Of a stretch of 55,413 bases of DNA, positions 24,938 to 34,159 are shown piece by piece. Where the stretch lies: positions 1 to 55,413 of the forward strand of contig JAGIBF010000055.1 in assembly GCA_017744515.1 (NCBI GenBank). The letters run 5' to 3'. Origin of the DNA: Niastella sp. (GTDB lineage: Bacteria; Bacteroidota; Bacteroidia; Chitinophagales; Chitinophagaceae). Made by a program: the position numbers and the translations under genes. How positions within the stretch are numbered: position 1 is the first letter of the stretch; every line of letters starts with the position of its first letter. Under the pieces are notes generated by a model. It did not search any database. It had not been told where the DNA came from and saw only the letters and a program-made list of their open reading frames with translations.

Positions 24938-25831
24938 ATGAGGGAAAATCCTGTACGCCTCCACACAATCAGGGACCTGAATGACTATGCCGGACATTCC
25001 TGGTACCCGGACGATCTTCAGATCATGCTCAGTAAAACCGAGCGTAAAAAGCCTTCTTTTCAGCACCCCTTCCGATCTGATTCTTATTGGGTTATACTGG
25101 TTACGCATGGTTCTCTAACGCTACAACTGAATGAGGAGGATTATGTGATCCGGGAGAATGACCTCATGATCATACCGCCGTATGCGGTACGTTATTCCGG
25201 CGGCGCCGAGGACTGCAGCAATATTGCCTGTGTAGCTTTTACCCCATATTTCCTCATGGATACGGGGCTCTCCCAAAAACATATCGACTCTTTCGAATAT
25301 CTTTCTGCCAACCCCTGTACGCATCTTCATCTGACGCAGCATGATGCCTCCCAGTTGATGACGGTTATCAAGTTGTTGCAGGAAAAGAATGTTTCCGGAG
25401 AGGATAATCCTTTTGCCGCCGAAGTGGTGCGCAACTTCTTTAATGTGTTCCAATTCGAGCTGGCGGGTATTTACTACAGGTACACGAACCAGAAGAAAGC
25501 AGTGCACGACCGAAAAGAGGAACTATTGTGGCGTTTCCTGGCTTTACTACCAGAACATGTGAAGACGGAACGCGGCCTGCAATTCTATGCCAACCGGCTT
25601 TATGTGACCCCGAAGTACCTCACGCAAACGGTAAAGAAGTTATCGGGCAAAACGGCGGGAAAGTATATCGATGACCAGGTGATCATGGAAGCCAAGAATT
25701 TGCTCCGTGATCATACGTTGAGTATTGCGCAGGTAGCAGACCGTCTTGACTTCAGTGACCAGTTTTTCTTCAGTAAATTTTTTAAGCGATATACTGGCAT
25801 AACTCCTTCCAGTTACCGTAGAAGCGCCTAA
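24938..25831 (+). CDS. AraC-family transcriptional regulator
   Basis: 297 residues from the ATG at 24938 (MRENPVRLHTI); a TTG at 24905 is less likely. A cupin-like sensor domain (ILVTHGSLTLQLNEEDYVI, DLMIIPPYAVRYSG) is followed by a helical linker and a C-terminal AraC HTH pair: FYANRLYVTPKYLTQTVKK, then ADRLDFSDQFFFSKFFKRYTG reported as DRLDFSDQFFFSKFFKRYTG. It resembles the Bacteroidota 'helix-turn-helix domain-containing' AraC group. It stands 268 bp upstream of the sphingolipid operon on the same strand, so it could regulate it, but the gap and separate promoter make this only a possibility. Confidence 0.92.
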   Translation: MRENPVRLHTIRDLNDYAGHSWYPDDLQIMLSKTERKKPSFQHPFRSDSYWVILVTHGSLTLQLNEEDYVIRENDLMIIPPYAVRYSGGAEDCSNIACVAFTPYFLMDTGLSQKHIDSFEYLSANPCTHLHLTQHDASQLMTVIKLLQEKNVSGEDNPFAAEVVRNFFNVFQFELAGIYYRYTNQKKAVHDRKEELLWRFLALLPEHVKTERGLQFYANRLYVTPKYLTQTVKKLSGKTAGKYIDDQVIMEAKNLLRDHTLSIAQVADRLDFSDQFFFSKFFKRYTGITPSSYRRSA

Positions 25832-26026
25832 TATTATTGTCATGTTCAGATCTACCGGTGCAACTGCCCTGCAGGCATGCCTATTTTCGTGTCTATAGGT
25901 GAGCGTTATACAATCGCAAAACAAGCCTTGTGGCGGGATTGTTCACGCACGATATGTCTATTTTTCAACAAAAAGTTGGTCATTGAAAGTAGGAGAATTT
26001 TAGACATATACCGGGGACTTTTTGAC

Positions 26027-26058
26027 ATTGCAGCTATGTCAGCCACTTGCCAACTTTG
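26027..26058 (+). promoter_or_regulatory. Possible Bacteroidota-type promoter of the sphingolipid operon
   Basis: ATTG at 26027-26030 and CAACTTTG at 26051-26058 (consensus TTTG and TAnnTTTG) are 20 nt apart and lie 42 bp before the first start codon of the operon. The -7 element has one mismatch. The rest of the 268-bp gap (25832-26099) shows no other clear signal. Confidence 0.3.
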
Positions 26059-26099
26059 CAAACGTTGACCGGAATATCTATAAGTTGGAAAGTTGATTC

Positions 26100-27311
26100 A
26101 TGCGAAATATACTACAGCAAAAAGTCTCTGCATTCAGAGACGCGGATTTGATCAGAGAGCAAAATATGTATCCTTATTTCCGGGTGATTGAATCGGGGCA
26201 GGAGACCGAAGTGGTGCTCAACGGCAAGCGTGTGTTGATGTTTGGCTCTAATTCTTATCTCGGCCTGACGAACCACCCGAGGATAGCAGCAGCTGCCAGC
26301 GCCGCTATTTCAAAATATGGCAGTGGCTGCGCAGGTTCCCGTTTTTTAAACGGTACGCTGGATCTACATGTGGAGCTCGAAAGCAGACTGGCCGCTTACA
26401 CCGGCAAGGAGGATGCTATTCTTTTCAGTACGGGTTTCCAGGCCAACCTGGGCGTGTTGTCGGCACTGGCCGGCCGCGCCGATGTGTTGTTGCTGGATGA
26501 ATACGATCATGCTTCCATCATCGATGGCAGCAGGCTTTCGTTTTCAAGGGTGATCAAGTACCGCCACAACGATATGGGCGATCTTGAACAGCGGTTAAAG
26601 AACCTGCCTGCGGATGCTTTCAAGCTGATCGTTACGGATGGCATTTTCAGTATGGAGGGGGATATAGCCCACCTGCCTGCGATCACCACGCTGGCAGAAA
26701 AGTATGGTGCTGCCGTGATGGTGGACGACGCTCATGCATTGGGCGTTATTGGTGTGAATGGCGCCGGCACTGCTTCTCACTTCAATCTTACCAATGAAAC
26801 GGACCTGATCATGGGTACTTTCAGCAAGTCACTGGCTTCGCTGGGAGGTTTTGTGGCTGGTGACAGGGCTGTGATCGATTACCTGAAGCACAAGGCCCGG
26901 GCGCTTATTTTCAGCGCCAGCATGACGCCTGCTTCTACCGCCAGTGTAATAGCTGCGCTGGATATTATCGAGGAAGAACCTGAACGTATCAATAAGCTGT
27001 GGGATAATACCAACCACATGCTGAACTTATTGAAAGAGCAGGGTTTCAACACCGGCGAGACACAAAGTCCTATCATCCCTGTGCGCATTGGTGACAACCA
27101 TAAGACTTTCTTATTTACCAAGGCGCTGCAGGATAAAGGCATATTTGTGAACCCCGTGGTATCTCCTGCCGTTCCTTCTGAATCATCACTGATACGGTTA
27201 TCGCTGATGGCCACTCATTCTTTCAGCCAGATCGAAGAGGCTGTAGAAAAGATGAAGGAAACTGCCCTGATGCTGGGTATTGGTCTGGAACTGAAAAAAG
27301 AAAGTGCATGA
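26100..27311 (+). CDS. spt: Serine palmitoyltransferase (AONS family)
   Basis: A 403-residue soluble PLP enzyme of the alpha-oxoamine synthase family. It condenses L-serine with an acyl-CoA or acyl-ACP to 3-ketosphinganine, the first step of sphingolipid synthesis. Motifs: FGSNSYLGL near residue 48, His137 in DEYDHASIIDG (stacks on PLP), DDAHALGV at 209-216 and Schiff-base Lys243 in MGTFSKSLASLGG. AONS/KBL paralogues have the same motifs, but the neighbours (reductase, inositol and ceramide-head-group genes) point to the sphingolipid enzyme. First gene of a twelve-gene operon. Its TGA overlaps the next ATG (ATGA). Confidence 0.92.
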   Translation: MRNILQQKVSAFRDADLIREQNMYPYFRVIESGQETEVVLNGKRVLMFGSNSYLGLTNHPRIAAAASAAISKYGSGCAGSRFLNGTLDLHVELESRLAAYTGKEDAILFSTGFQANLGVLSALAGRADVLLLDEYDHASIIDGSRLSFSRVIKYRHNDMGDLEQRLKNLPADAFKLIVTDGIFSMEGDIAHLPAITTLAEKYGAAVMVDDAHALGVIGVNGAGTASHFNLTNETDLIMGTFSKSLASLGGFVAGDRAVIDYLKHKARALIFSASMTPASTASVIAALDIIEEEPERINKLWDNTNHMLNLLKEQGFNTGETQSPIIPVRIGDNHKTFLFTKALQDKGIFVNPVVSPAVPSESSLIRLSLMATHSFSQIEEAVEKMKETALMLGIGLELKKESA

Positions 27312-28429
27312 CCGGTATTGTAATCGTACATTCTTCGAAGCAGTTGAAGGCTTTCATCGACTTCCCGCATGATCTGTATGCAGGGGATGCGAATTATGTG
27401 CCTGAGCTTTTTATTGCGCAACGCGATCTGCTGACGCCTGGCAAGCATCCTTTCCATGAACATTCGAAAGTGCAGCTCTTCCTGTATTATAAGGATAATG
27501 TGATCAGCGGAAGGATTGCTGCCATCCTGAATAATAACCACAACCGTTTTAATAATACAACTGATGGGTTCTTTGGCTTTTTTGAAAGTGTCAATGACCC
27601 GAAGATCGCTCTTGCCTTGTTTGAATCGGCCGAACAATGGCTGCAGGAACAAGGCGCTACTACCATTATTGGTCCGGTGAACCCATCGACCAACGAGCCT
27701 TGTGGCCTGCTGATCGATGGTTTCGATCAGCCGCCGCTCGCCATGATGACTTATAATAAGCCTTATTATACTACCCTGATGGAGCAGGTGTCGCTGCACA
27801 AAAAGGTAGACCTGCTGGCTTATGATCTGCCTATCGAGGAAGTTGGCGACCGCCCTGTATTGCTGGAAGAACGCCTGCTTACACGGCTTAAACAAAAGCA
27901 GATCACGATCCGCACCGTGAAGAAGAAGGACCTGGCGAATGAGGCGAAAAAGGTGTTGGAAATATATAATGATGCCTGGGATGAGAACCTTGGTTTTGTG
28001 CCCATGACGACTAATGAGTTCAACTACCTGGCGAAGGACCTGAAGATGGTGCTGGATGAACAGTTGTGCCTGATCGCCGAGCACAATGGCAAACAGATCG
28101 GTTTTGCACTGGCCATACCTGACATCAACCAGATACTGATCAAGGTGAGGCGCGGCAGGTTGCTTCCTACCGGCATCTTCAAGCTGCTCTTAGGCATGAA
28201 GAAAGTGAATCGCCTGCGCGTGTTGGCACTGGGTGTAAAGAAAGAATACCGTAAGCTGGGTATCGAGGCCTGCTTTTATGCAGCTATTATCCGCAGGGCA
28301 AGCGCCCGCCGGATGAAGGGCGGCGAGGCTTCGTGGATATTGGAGCATAATGAGCTCATGAATAAGGGTCTTGAGAACATCAACGGTAAGGTGTATAAGC
28401 GCTACCGCATATACGAAAAACCGTTATGA
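27308..28429 (+). CDS. GNAT-like acyltransferase, candidate ceramide synthase
   Basis: 373 residues, soluble. The C-terminal half has a GNAT-like layout: LCLIAEHNGKQIGFALAIPD, then LRVLALGVKKEYRKLGIEA, the acyl-CoA-binding loop type R-x-x-G. The N-terminal half contains PVNPSTNEPCGLLIDGF. Bacterial ceramide synthase (bCerS) of Caulobacter is, as I recall, also a predicted acyl-CoA N-acyltransferase. Here the gene lies between serine palmitoyltransferase and the reductase, with 4-bp overlaps on both sides, so N-acylation of the sphingoid base is the leading inference. A different acyl-transfer role is not excluded. Confidence 0.8.
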   Translation: MTGIVIVHSSKQLKAFIDFPHDLYAGDANYVPELFIAQRDLLTPGKHPFHEHSKVQLFLYYKDNVISGRIAAILNNNHNRFNNTTDGFFGFFESVNDPKIALALFESAEQWLQEQGATTIIGPVNPSTNEPCGLLIDGFDQPPLAMMTYNKPYYTTLMEQVSLHKKVDLLAYDLPIEEVGDRPVLLEERLLTRLKQKQITIRTVKKKDLANEAKKVLEIYNDAWDENLGFVPMTTNEFNYLAKDLKMVLDEQLCLIAEHNGKQIGFALAIPDINQILIKVRRGRLLPTGIFKLLLGMKKVNRLRVLALGVKKEYRKLGIEACFYAAIIRRASARRMKGGEASWILEHNELMNKGLENINGKVYKRYRIYEKPL

Positions 28430-29418
28430 AGGAAAGGGTATTGATAACAGGCGCCAGCGGATTCATCGGCTTTCATCTGATCGAAGCGGCCCTGCGCAAC
28501 GGGCTTTCGGTGTATGCCGGCATACGGGCTGGCAGTGATGTAAGCCACCTGAGGGGTTATGACATTGGGTACTGTGAACTGGATTATACCAACCCGGAGC
28601 TGCTGACGAAACAATTGGCCGCGACAGGATGTAACTACATCGTACACGCAGCGGGCGCTACCCGCGCAGTGACTCAGCAAGCGTATGATACCATCAATGC
28701 AGATTATGGTGTGAACCTGGCCACCGCTGCTTTAGCAGGTCTTGGCGACAAACTCAACAAGTTTGTTTATGTGAGCAGCCTTGCAGCCATGGGGCCTTTG
28801 AATAGCAACGATGCAGTGATCACGGAGGCTGTAAAACCAGCGCCTGTGACTGCTTACGGCAGGAGTAAGTTGCTGGGGGAACAAAAGCTACAGGCTGTGC
28901 CGTCGCTTCCATTGGTAGTATTGCGGCCTACAGCGGTGTATGGCCCCCGTGAACGGGATATTTTCATCATGTTTCGCTCCATCAACCGTGGAATAGAGGC
29001 ATACATAGGGCGGATCGAACAACGATTGAGCTTTATATATGTAAAGGATCTGGCTTCGGTGATCATCAACTCCTTGTTCTCCGGCCTGTCGAATGAAGTG
29101 TTCAATATTTCCGATGGCAGGAGTTATGGCCAGTATGAACTGGCCAATCTGTCGAAACAATTGCTACACCGGAAAACTATACGATTGCACCTGCCTTACG
29201 GAATGATCAAGGGGCTTGCTTTTGCCATGGAGCGGCTGTATGGATGGCGTGGTAAAGCGCCTGTGCTGAACCGGGAGAAGCTGCATGAGCTGACAGCTGT
29301 AAACTGGCAGTGCAGTATCGAGAAGGCTAAAACACAACTGGGCTTTTGTCCGCAGTATTCTTTGGAGCAGGGGCTCAAAGAGACGTTGCACTGGTATCAT
29401 CAAAATAAGTGGTTATAA
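28426..29418 (+). CDS. NAD-dependent epimerase-type reductase (CerR/KDSR-like)
   Basis: 330 residues, extended short-chain dehydrogenase fold. The NAD(P) motif GASGFIGFHL begins at Gly9, followed by HAAGATR, YVSSLAAMGP and the catalytic pair Tyr144-x3-Lys148 in TAYGRSKLLGE, then RPTAVYGPRERD. In ceramide gene clusters, an enzyme of this type reduces the 3-keto group either on ceramide (CerR of Caulobacter) or on ketosphinganine (KDSR, BT_0972 of Bacteroides); which one applies here cannot be read from the sequence. Overlaps the acyltransferase stop by 4 bp; 25 bp to the inositol synthase gene. Confidence 0.85.
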   Translation: MKERVLITGASGFIGFHLIEAALRNGLSVYAGIRAGSDVSHLRGYDIGYCELDYTNPELLTKQLAATGCNYIVHAAGATRAVTQQAYDTINADYGVNLATAALAGLGDKLNKFVYVSSLAAMGPLNSNDAVITEAVKPAPVTAYGRSKLLGEQKLQAVPSLPLVVLRPTAVYGPRERDIFIMFRSINRGIEAYIGRIEQRLSFIYVKDLASVIINSLFSGLSNEVFNISDGRSYGQYELANLSKQLLHRKTIRLHLPYGMIKGLAFAMERLYGWRGKAPVLNREKLHELTAVNWQCSIEKAKTQLGFCPQYSLEQGLKETLHWYHQNKWL

Positions 29419-29443
29419 TTTATACAAGAAAAAAATAAGGATT

Positions 29444-30769
29444 ATGCAAGAACAAATATTGCCGGCAGAAGGAAAATTAGGCATCCTGCTCCCAGGTTTG
29501 GGCGCAGTGGCCTCGACTATGATCGCGGGTGTTATTGCCACCAGGAAGGGTTTGTCCAAACCGATCGGATCTCTTACTCAAACCGGCCATATCGAGCTGG
29601 AAGAAGGAAGCAAAGACAATTATTCCCTTATTAAGGATTATGTGCCATTGGCTGCGTTGGAAGATGTAGTATTTGGTGGATGGGACATTTACGAGGACAA
29701 TATATATCAGGCGGCTACTCATGCGCGGGTACTTGACCAGCGTTTGCTGGATTCCATCAGGCCCGAGCTGGAAGTGATCAAGCCTATGCGTGCTGTTTTC
29801 GACAGGGATTATGTAAGGAACCTGGATGGCAAGTTCATCAAGAATTCTGCTACCAAGTGGGATGCTGCCCAGGAACTGATCAAAGATATCGAGACGTTCA
29901 AGAAGGCCAATAATGTAAGCCGCGTAGTGATCGTGTGGACTGGTTCTACCGAGAAGTACCTCGAGCAATCAGCCGTACATGAAACAATCGCTGCTTTCGA
30001 AGCGGGATTAAAGAGCAATGATGTGAATATTGCCCCCAGCATGGTGTATGCTTATGCTGCCGTGAGCCAGGGCATTCCTTTCATCAACGGTGCTCCTAAC
30101 TTAACTACTGATATTCCTGCGATCGTGCAACTGGCGCGCAAAACGAAAACGGCTATTGGCGGTAAGGATTTCAAAACGGGTCAAACGTTGATGAAGACGA
30201 TCGTAGCGCCTGGCCTGGCCGCCCGCTCACTGGGTGTTTCCGGCTGGTACTCTACCAACATCCTGGGCAACCGTGATGGGCTGGTGCTGGATGACGAACA
30301 AAACTTCAAAACGAAGGAAGTATCCAAGCTGGGTGTGCTGGAAGATATCCTGCGCCCCGACCTGCATCCTGATCTTTACGGTGATCTGTATCATAAGATC
30401 CGCATCAACTATTATCCTCCTCATGGTGATAATAAAGAAAGCTGGGACAATATCGACATCTTCGGATGGCTCAATTATCCCATGCAGATCAAGATCAACT
30501 TCCTGTGCCGCGACTCTATCCTGGCGGCCCCTATCGTACTTGACCTGGCATTGTTTGCCGACCTGGCTCAACGTGCAGGCATGTATGGTGTACAGGATTG
30601 GCTGTCATTTTACCTTAAATCGCCCCAAACGCAAAATGGCGAGCAGGCAGAGAATGATGTTTTCAAACAACTGAATACACTGAAGCAGGTATTGCGCACT
30701 ATAAAGCAACAGGATACGCAGGAACTGCCTGCGCTGGACCTGACAAAAGAAACAGAACCGGCTATATGA
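29444..30769 (+). CDS. ino1: myo-Inositol-1(3)-phosphate synthase
   Basis: 441 residues. It converts glucose-6-phosphate to myo-inositol 3-phosphate with bound NAD. The Rossmann start GLGAVASTMIAG is at ~18-29; other family blocks are VVIVWTGSTEKYL, FINGAPNLTTDIPA, TAIGGKDFKTGQT and GWYSTNILGNRDGLVL. These match the eukaryote-like MIPS group used by Bacteroidetes for inositol lipids. It supplies the head group for the next enzymes. Overlaps the PgpA-like gene by 4 bp (ATGA). Confidence 0.95.
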   Translation: MQEQILPAEGKLGILLPGLGAVASTMIAGVIATRKGLSKPIGSLTQTGHIELEEGSKDNYSLIKDYVPLAALEDVVFGGWDIYEDNIYQAATHARVLDQRLLDSIRPELEVIKPMRAVFDRDYVRNLDGKFIKNSATKWDAAQELIKDIETFKKANNVSRVVIVWTGSTEKYLEQSAVHETIAAFEAGLKSNDVNIAPSMVYAYAAVSQGIPFINGAPNLTTDIPAIVQLARKTKTAIGGKDFKTGQTLMKTIVAPGLAARSLGVSGWYSTNILGNRDGLVLDDEQNFKTKEVSKLGVLEDILRPDLHPDLYGDLYHKIRINYYPPHGDNKESWDNIDIFGWLNYPMQIKINFLCRDSILAAPIVLDLALFADLAQRAGMYGVQDWLSFYLKSPQTQNGEQAENDVFKQLNTLKQVLRTIKQQDTQELPALDLTKETEPAI

Positions 30770-31212
30770 CGAATATAGCCAGCATTATTGCAACTGCGGG
30801 CGGTATAGGTTTTCTCCGGAAAGGGGGAGGCACTGCCGCCGCAGTTGCTTTTTGCATTGTATGGTATTGTTTTCCAATGGGATACGTTTACCAGGCTTTA
30901 TTGCTGGTTGTTTTGCTGGCGGTGGGCGTCTGGAGTTCCACAAAAATGGAGACTGTTTGGGAACATGATAGCAACAAAATTGTTATAGACGAGGTGGCGG
31001 GCATGATGATCACCTTAGCTTTTCTGCCTCCTGATCTCGTATATATTATAATTGGTTGTGTGCTGTTCCGGTTTTTCGATATTGTAAAGCCGCTGGGTAT
31101 AGGACGGGCAGAATTGCTGCCCCGTGGGATGGGTGTGATGGCGGACGATGTATTGGCAGGTATTTATGCCCAATTGATCCTTCGGGCAATTGTGGCGGCT
31201 AAACTCTTTTGA
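30766..31212 (+). CDS. PgpA-family phosphatase, likely phosphatidylinositol-phosphate phosphatase
   Basis: 148 residues, three or four membrane helices. Family motifs: IVIDEVAGMMI, FRFFDIVKP and GMGVMADDVLAGIYA, all typical of phosphatidylglycerophosphatase A. In Bacteroides thetaiotaomicron a PgpA-like protein beside MIPS (BT_1525, as I recall) removes phosphate from phosphatidylinositol phosphate; the context here is the same, so that role is preferred over PGP phosphatase. It ends 2 bp before the GtrA ATG. Confidence 0.88.
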   Translation: MTNIASIIATAGGIGFLRKGGGTAAAVAFCIVWYCFPMGYVYQALLLVVLLAVGVWSSTKMETVWEHDSNKIVIDEVAGMMITLAFLPPDLVYIIIGCVLFRFFDIVKPLGIGRAELLPRGMGVMADDVLAGIYAQLILRAIVAAKLF

Positions 31213-31214
31213 TC

Positions 31215-31595
31215 ATGATCACTTTTCTGAAGGCCAATATGGCATCGCTGGTGGCTTCGCTGAGTGATTTTTTGATGACTGTACTGTTGGTGCAATTGTG
31301 CAGGGCGGACGTGGTGCCGGCAGCAGTGGCAGGAACGATAACAGGGGGTATTGTTAATTTTTTAATAGGCAGGCATTGGGTTTTCGGGGCAGGTGATGAA
31401 AGGGCAGTAAGGCAACTGTGGAAGTACGCGCTGGTATGGACCGGCAATTTGTTGTTGAATACAGGTGGTGTATACTTGCTTGCTTCATGTGCCGGCGTGC
31501 ATTATGCGGTATCGAAAGTGATTACATCTCTGCTGGTTGCTTTGCTGTACAATTATCCCTTGCAAAAGAATTTCGTGTTTAGCAATAATTGGTAG
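31215..31595 (+). CDS. GtrA-family membrane protein
   Basis: 126 residues from the ATG at 31215 (a TTG at 31209 is in frame). Four predicted membrane helices and the family pattern GTITGGIVNFLIGRHWVF, then YNYPLQKNFVF at the C-terminus. GtrA proteins are linked to flipping of polyprenyl-phosphate sugars. In this operon it may translocate a lipid intermediate, which is inference. Directly followed (no gap) by the DUF5686 gene. Confidence 0.85.
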   Translation: MITFLKANMASLVASLSDFLMTVLLVQLCRADVVPAAVAGTITGGIVNFLIGRHWVFGAGDERAVRQLWKYALVWTGNLLLNTGGVYLLASCAGVHYAVSKVITSLLVALLYNYPLQKNFVFSNNW

Positions 31596-34148
31596 ATGAT
31601 GATTAGTTTGATTGACATCAGGAAAGTACTGGCTTTATTCTTCTTTTTTGCCTGTTCTTTTGTATTTGCCCAAGGGCAAACCGTGGTAAGGGGTGTTATA
31701 AGAGACGCCCAAACCCATGCACCCCTTGCATTTGTAAGCGTATATTTTAAAGGCAATAAGGGCGTAGTGAGCGACGAGGATGGGAGGTATTCCATTTCTA
31801 CCACCAACCCCAAGAATGTTACATTGCAGTTTTCCTTTGCCGGTTATAAGGTACAGTCGAAAACGATCGTCGCAGGCACTACGCAAGACGTAGATATTGC
31901 GTTGGAGCTGGAGGAGATGGAGGCTGTGGTGGTAAATAAAAGAAGAAGGACCAAGTACAGTAACAAGAATAATCCGGCAGTAGACCTGATCAGGAAAGTG
32001 GTCGACAACAGGGACCGTAACAGAATGAGTGCTGCTGACTATCTTCAATACCAGCAGTACGAGAAGATGGAACTTTCTCTTACGAACAAACCTGAAAAGC
32101 TGATGAACAGCAGGCTTTTGAAGAATTACAAGTTCTTAGTAGAGAACCAGGATACTTCGAAGATCGAAGGCAAGAGCCTCGTGCCTGTTTACATAGAAGA
32201 AACCATCTCCAACAAGTATTATCGCAAAGATCCACGCAAGGAAAAGACATACGTGCTGGCCAAGAAGAAAGTAAATCTTGGCGAGTTTGTAGATAATGAC
32301 GGCATTACACGCTACCTCAACAGCATGTATATGCCTATCGATATTTACGAGCCTAATATTACGTTGCTGTCGAATCAATTGTTGAGCCCCATCTCGGACC
32401 TCGCTCCTACTTTTTACCGGTTTTACCTGCGTGATACGATCGAACTGGATGGTATCAAACTGGTACGGTTGAATTTCGCCCCCCGCAATCCCAACGATCT
32501 TTTGTTCAGGGGCATGATGTACGTGACGCTGGATAGTAACTATGCCGTGCAGAAGATACAAATGGAGCTGACAAGGCATGCCAACCTCAACTGGACAAGA
32601 GAGCTGCGTATTAAACAGGATTTCGAGCGCGGAACCGATGGCCGGTACCATGTGGTCATGAGCGATATCCTTTCAGAGTTTGCTTTGTCTAAAAAGGCTT
32701 CGGGTGGCCTGGTGGGGGAACGTTCTGTTTCTTACAAGGATTACGTGATCAACCAACCGGGTCCCGATTCGGTATACCAGGGCAAAGCGGAAGTGATTGT
32801 TGATGCGCCTGCTTCCACAACGGACAGTTTTTGGACAGCCAACCGGCATACGGCGCTCTCCTCTACAGAAGCGAAGGCCTACACCAATATGGACAGCCTG
32901 CAAAACATGAAGTCGTACCGCAGATTGATGGATTGGGCCACTTTTTTACTGGCGGGTTATAAAGCTGCCGGTCCTTATGAAATAGGACCTGTGAATGCTT
33001 TTTACAGCTTCAACCCCGTGGAGGGTTTCAGGTTGCGCTTTGGCGGACGTACTACCCCCAAGTTCAGCAAACGGCTGTATTTTGAAAATTATGTGGCTTA
33101 TGGTTTCAAGGATGAAAAGGTGAAGTACTTTTTATCCGGCGCATACTCTTTCAACGGCAAGTCAATTTATTCCTACCCACTCAACTTTATACGGCTGGGT
33201 TTCCAGCATGACACGAAGATCCCTGGACAGGAATTGCAGTTTGTACAGGAAGACAACTTCCTGCTGTCTTTCAAGCGGGGTGATAATAACAGGTGGCTGT
33301 ATAACGACATTTTCACTGCCGAGTATGTACGGGAGTTTGGCAAGAACTTCCGCTATACTTTCGGCTTCAAGAACTGGAAGCAACAGGCAGCGGGCAGTAT
33401 CATTTATCAAAAGCCCAATGGCAGTGATGTAACCACTATTCCTGATATTACCACTACGGAGCTTTCGGCTGAATTGCGCTGGGCTCCCAATGAGCAGTTT
33501 TATCAGGGCAAGGCTTACCGTATTCCTATCTACAACAAGTATCCTATTTTCCGCCTCCGCTATGCGCAGGGCTTTAAAGGCCTGGTGAAGGGTGATTATG
33601 ATTATCAGCAGCTGACGCTTAATATTTTCAAGCGGTTCTATTTATCGCAGTTTGGTTATGCGGACGTGGTAACAGAGGGCGGTTATACTTTCGGGCAGCT
33701 CCCCTACCCTTTGCTTACGATACACCGGGCCAACCAATCGTATGCTTACCAGCTGAACTCTTTCAACATGATGAACTTTATGGAGTTTGTGAGTGATCAT
33801 TATGTATCGGTAAGCACAGATTATTATTTCAATGGTTTCATCTTTAATAAACTGCCACTGATCAAGAAGCTGAAGTTGCGTGAGGTGGCTGGCTTTAAGC
33901 TGTTGTATGGTGGTGTGCGCAAGGAAAATAATCCTGCCTATAATAACAACACGTTTTTATTCCCTAAGGATGAGGACGGCACTACTACTACTTTTTCGCT
34001 TGGCAACAAGCCTTATATGGAGGCCAATGTCGGCATCGGTAATATATTCAAGGTGTTGCGTGTGGACTTAGTGAAGCGTCTTTCGTACCTGGAAAATCCG
34101 GATGCTCCGAACTGGGGCATACGCGCCAGGGTAAAGTTTGATTTTTAA
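31596..34148 (+). CDS. DUF5686 outer-membrane barrel with regulatory-like N-domain
   Basis: 850 residues. A signal peptide ending FVFAQ is followed by a carboxypeptidase-regulatory-like domain (~30-108, VVRGVIRDAQT, YSISTT) and a long DUF5686-type region. The latter has KNNPAVDLIRKVVDNRDRN, a periplasmic part and a C-terminal beta-barrel ending in Phe (IRARVKFDF). DUF5686 proteins are widespread in Bacteroidota and of unknown function. Being locked inside a lipid-synthesis operon, this one is a candidate for moving or inserting sphingolipid in the outer membrane; the sequence does not prove this. Confidence 0.82.
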   Translation: MMISLIDIRKVLALFFFFACSFVFAQGQTVVRGVIRDAQTHAPLAFVSVYFKGNKGVVSDEDGRYSISTTNPKNVTLQFSFAGYKVQSKTIVAGTTQDVDIALELEEMEAVVVNKRRRTKYSNKNNPAVDLIRKVVDNRDRNRMSAADYLQYQQYEKMELSLTNKPEKLMNSRLLKNYKFLVENQDTSKIEGKSLVPVYIEETISNKYYRKDPRKEKTYVLAKKKVNLGEFVDNDGITRYLNSMYMPIDIYEPNITLLSNQLLSPISDLAPTFYRFYLRDTIELDGIKLVRLNFAPRNPNDLLFRGMMYVTLDSNYAVQKIQMELTRHANLNWTRELRIKQDFERGTDGRYHVVMSDILSEFALSKKASGGLVGERSVSYKDYVINQPGPDSVYQGKAEVIVDAPASTTDSFWTANRHTALSSTEAKAYTNMDSLQNMKSYRRLMDWATFLLAGYKAAGPYEIGPVNAFYSFNPVEGFRLRFGGRTTPKFSKRLYFENYVAYGFKDEKVKYFLSGAYSFNGKSIYSYPLNFIRLGFQHDTKIPGQELQFVQEDNFLLSFKRGDNNRWLYNDIFTAEYVREFGKNFRYTFGFKNWKQQAAGSIIYQKPNGSDVTTIPDITTTELSAELRWAPNEQFYQGKAYRIPIYNKYPIFRLRYAQGFKGLVKGDYDYQQLTLNIFKRFYLSQFGYADVVTEGGYTFGQLPYPLLTIHRANQSYAYQLNSFNMMNFMEFVSDHYVSVSTDYYFNGFIFNKLPLIKKLKLREVAGFKLLYGGVRKENNPAYNNNTFLFPKDEDGTTTTFSLGNKPYMEANVGIGNIFKVLRVDLVKRLSYLENPDAPNWGIRARVKFDF

Positions 34149-34159
34149 ACTATTCTGTT

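Noticed and set aside
26100..27311. 8-amino-7-oxononanoate synthase (biotin synthesis) for the PLP enzyme
   Set aside because: Motifs are shared by the whole family, but there are no bio genes nearby while ceramide and inositol-lipid genes follow in the same operon.
30766..31212. Housekeeping phosphatidylglycerophosphatase A
   Set aside because: Possible by motif, but position directly after inositol-phosphate synthase favours the phosphatidylinositol-phosphate phosphatase role.
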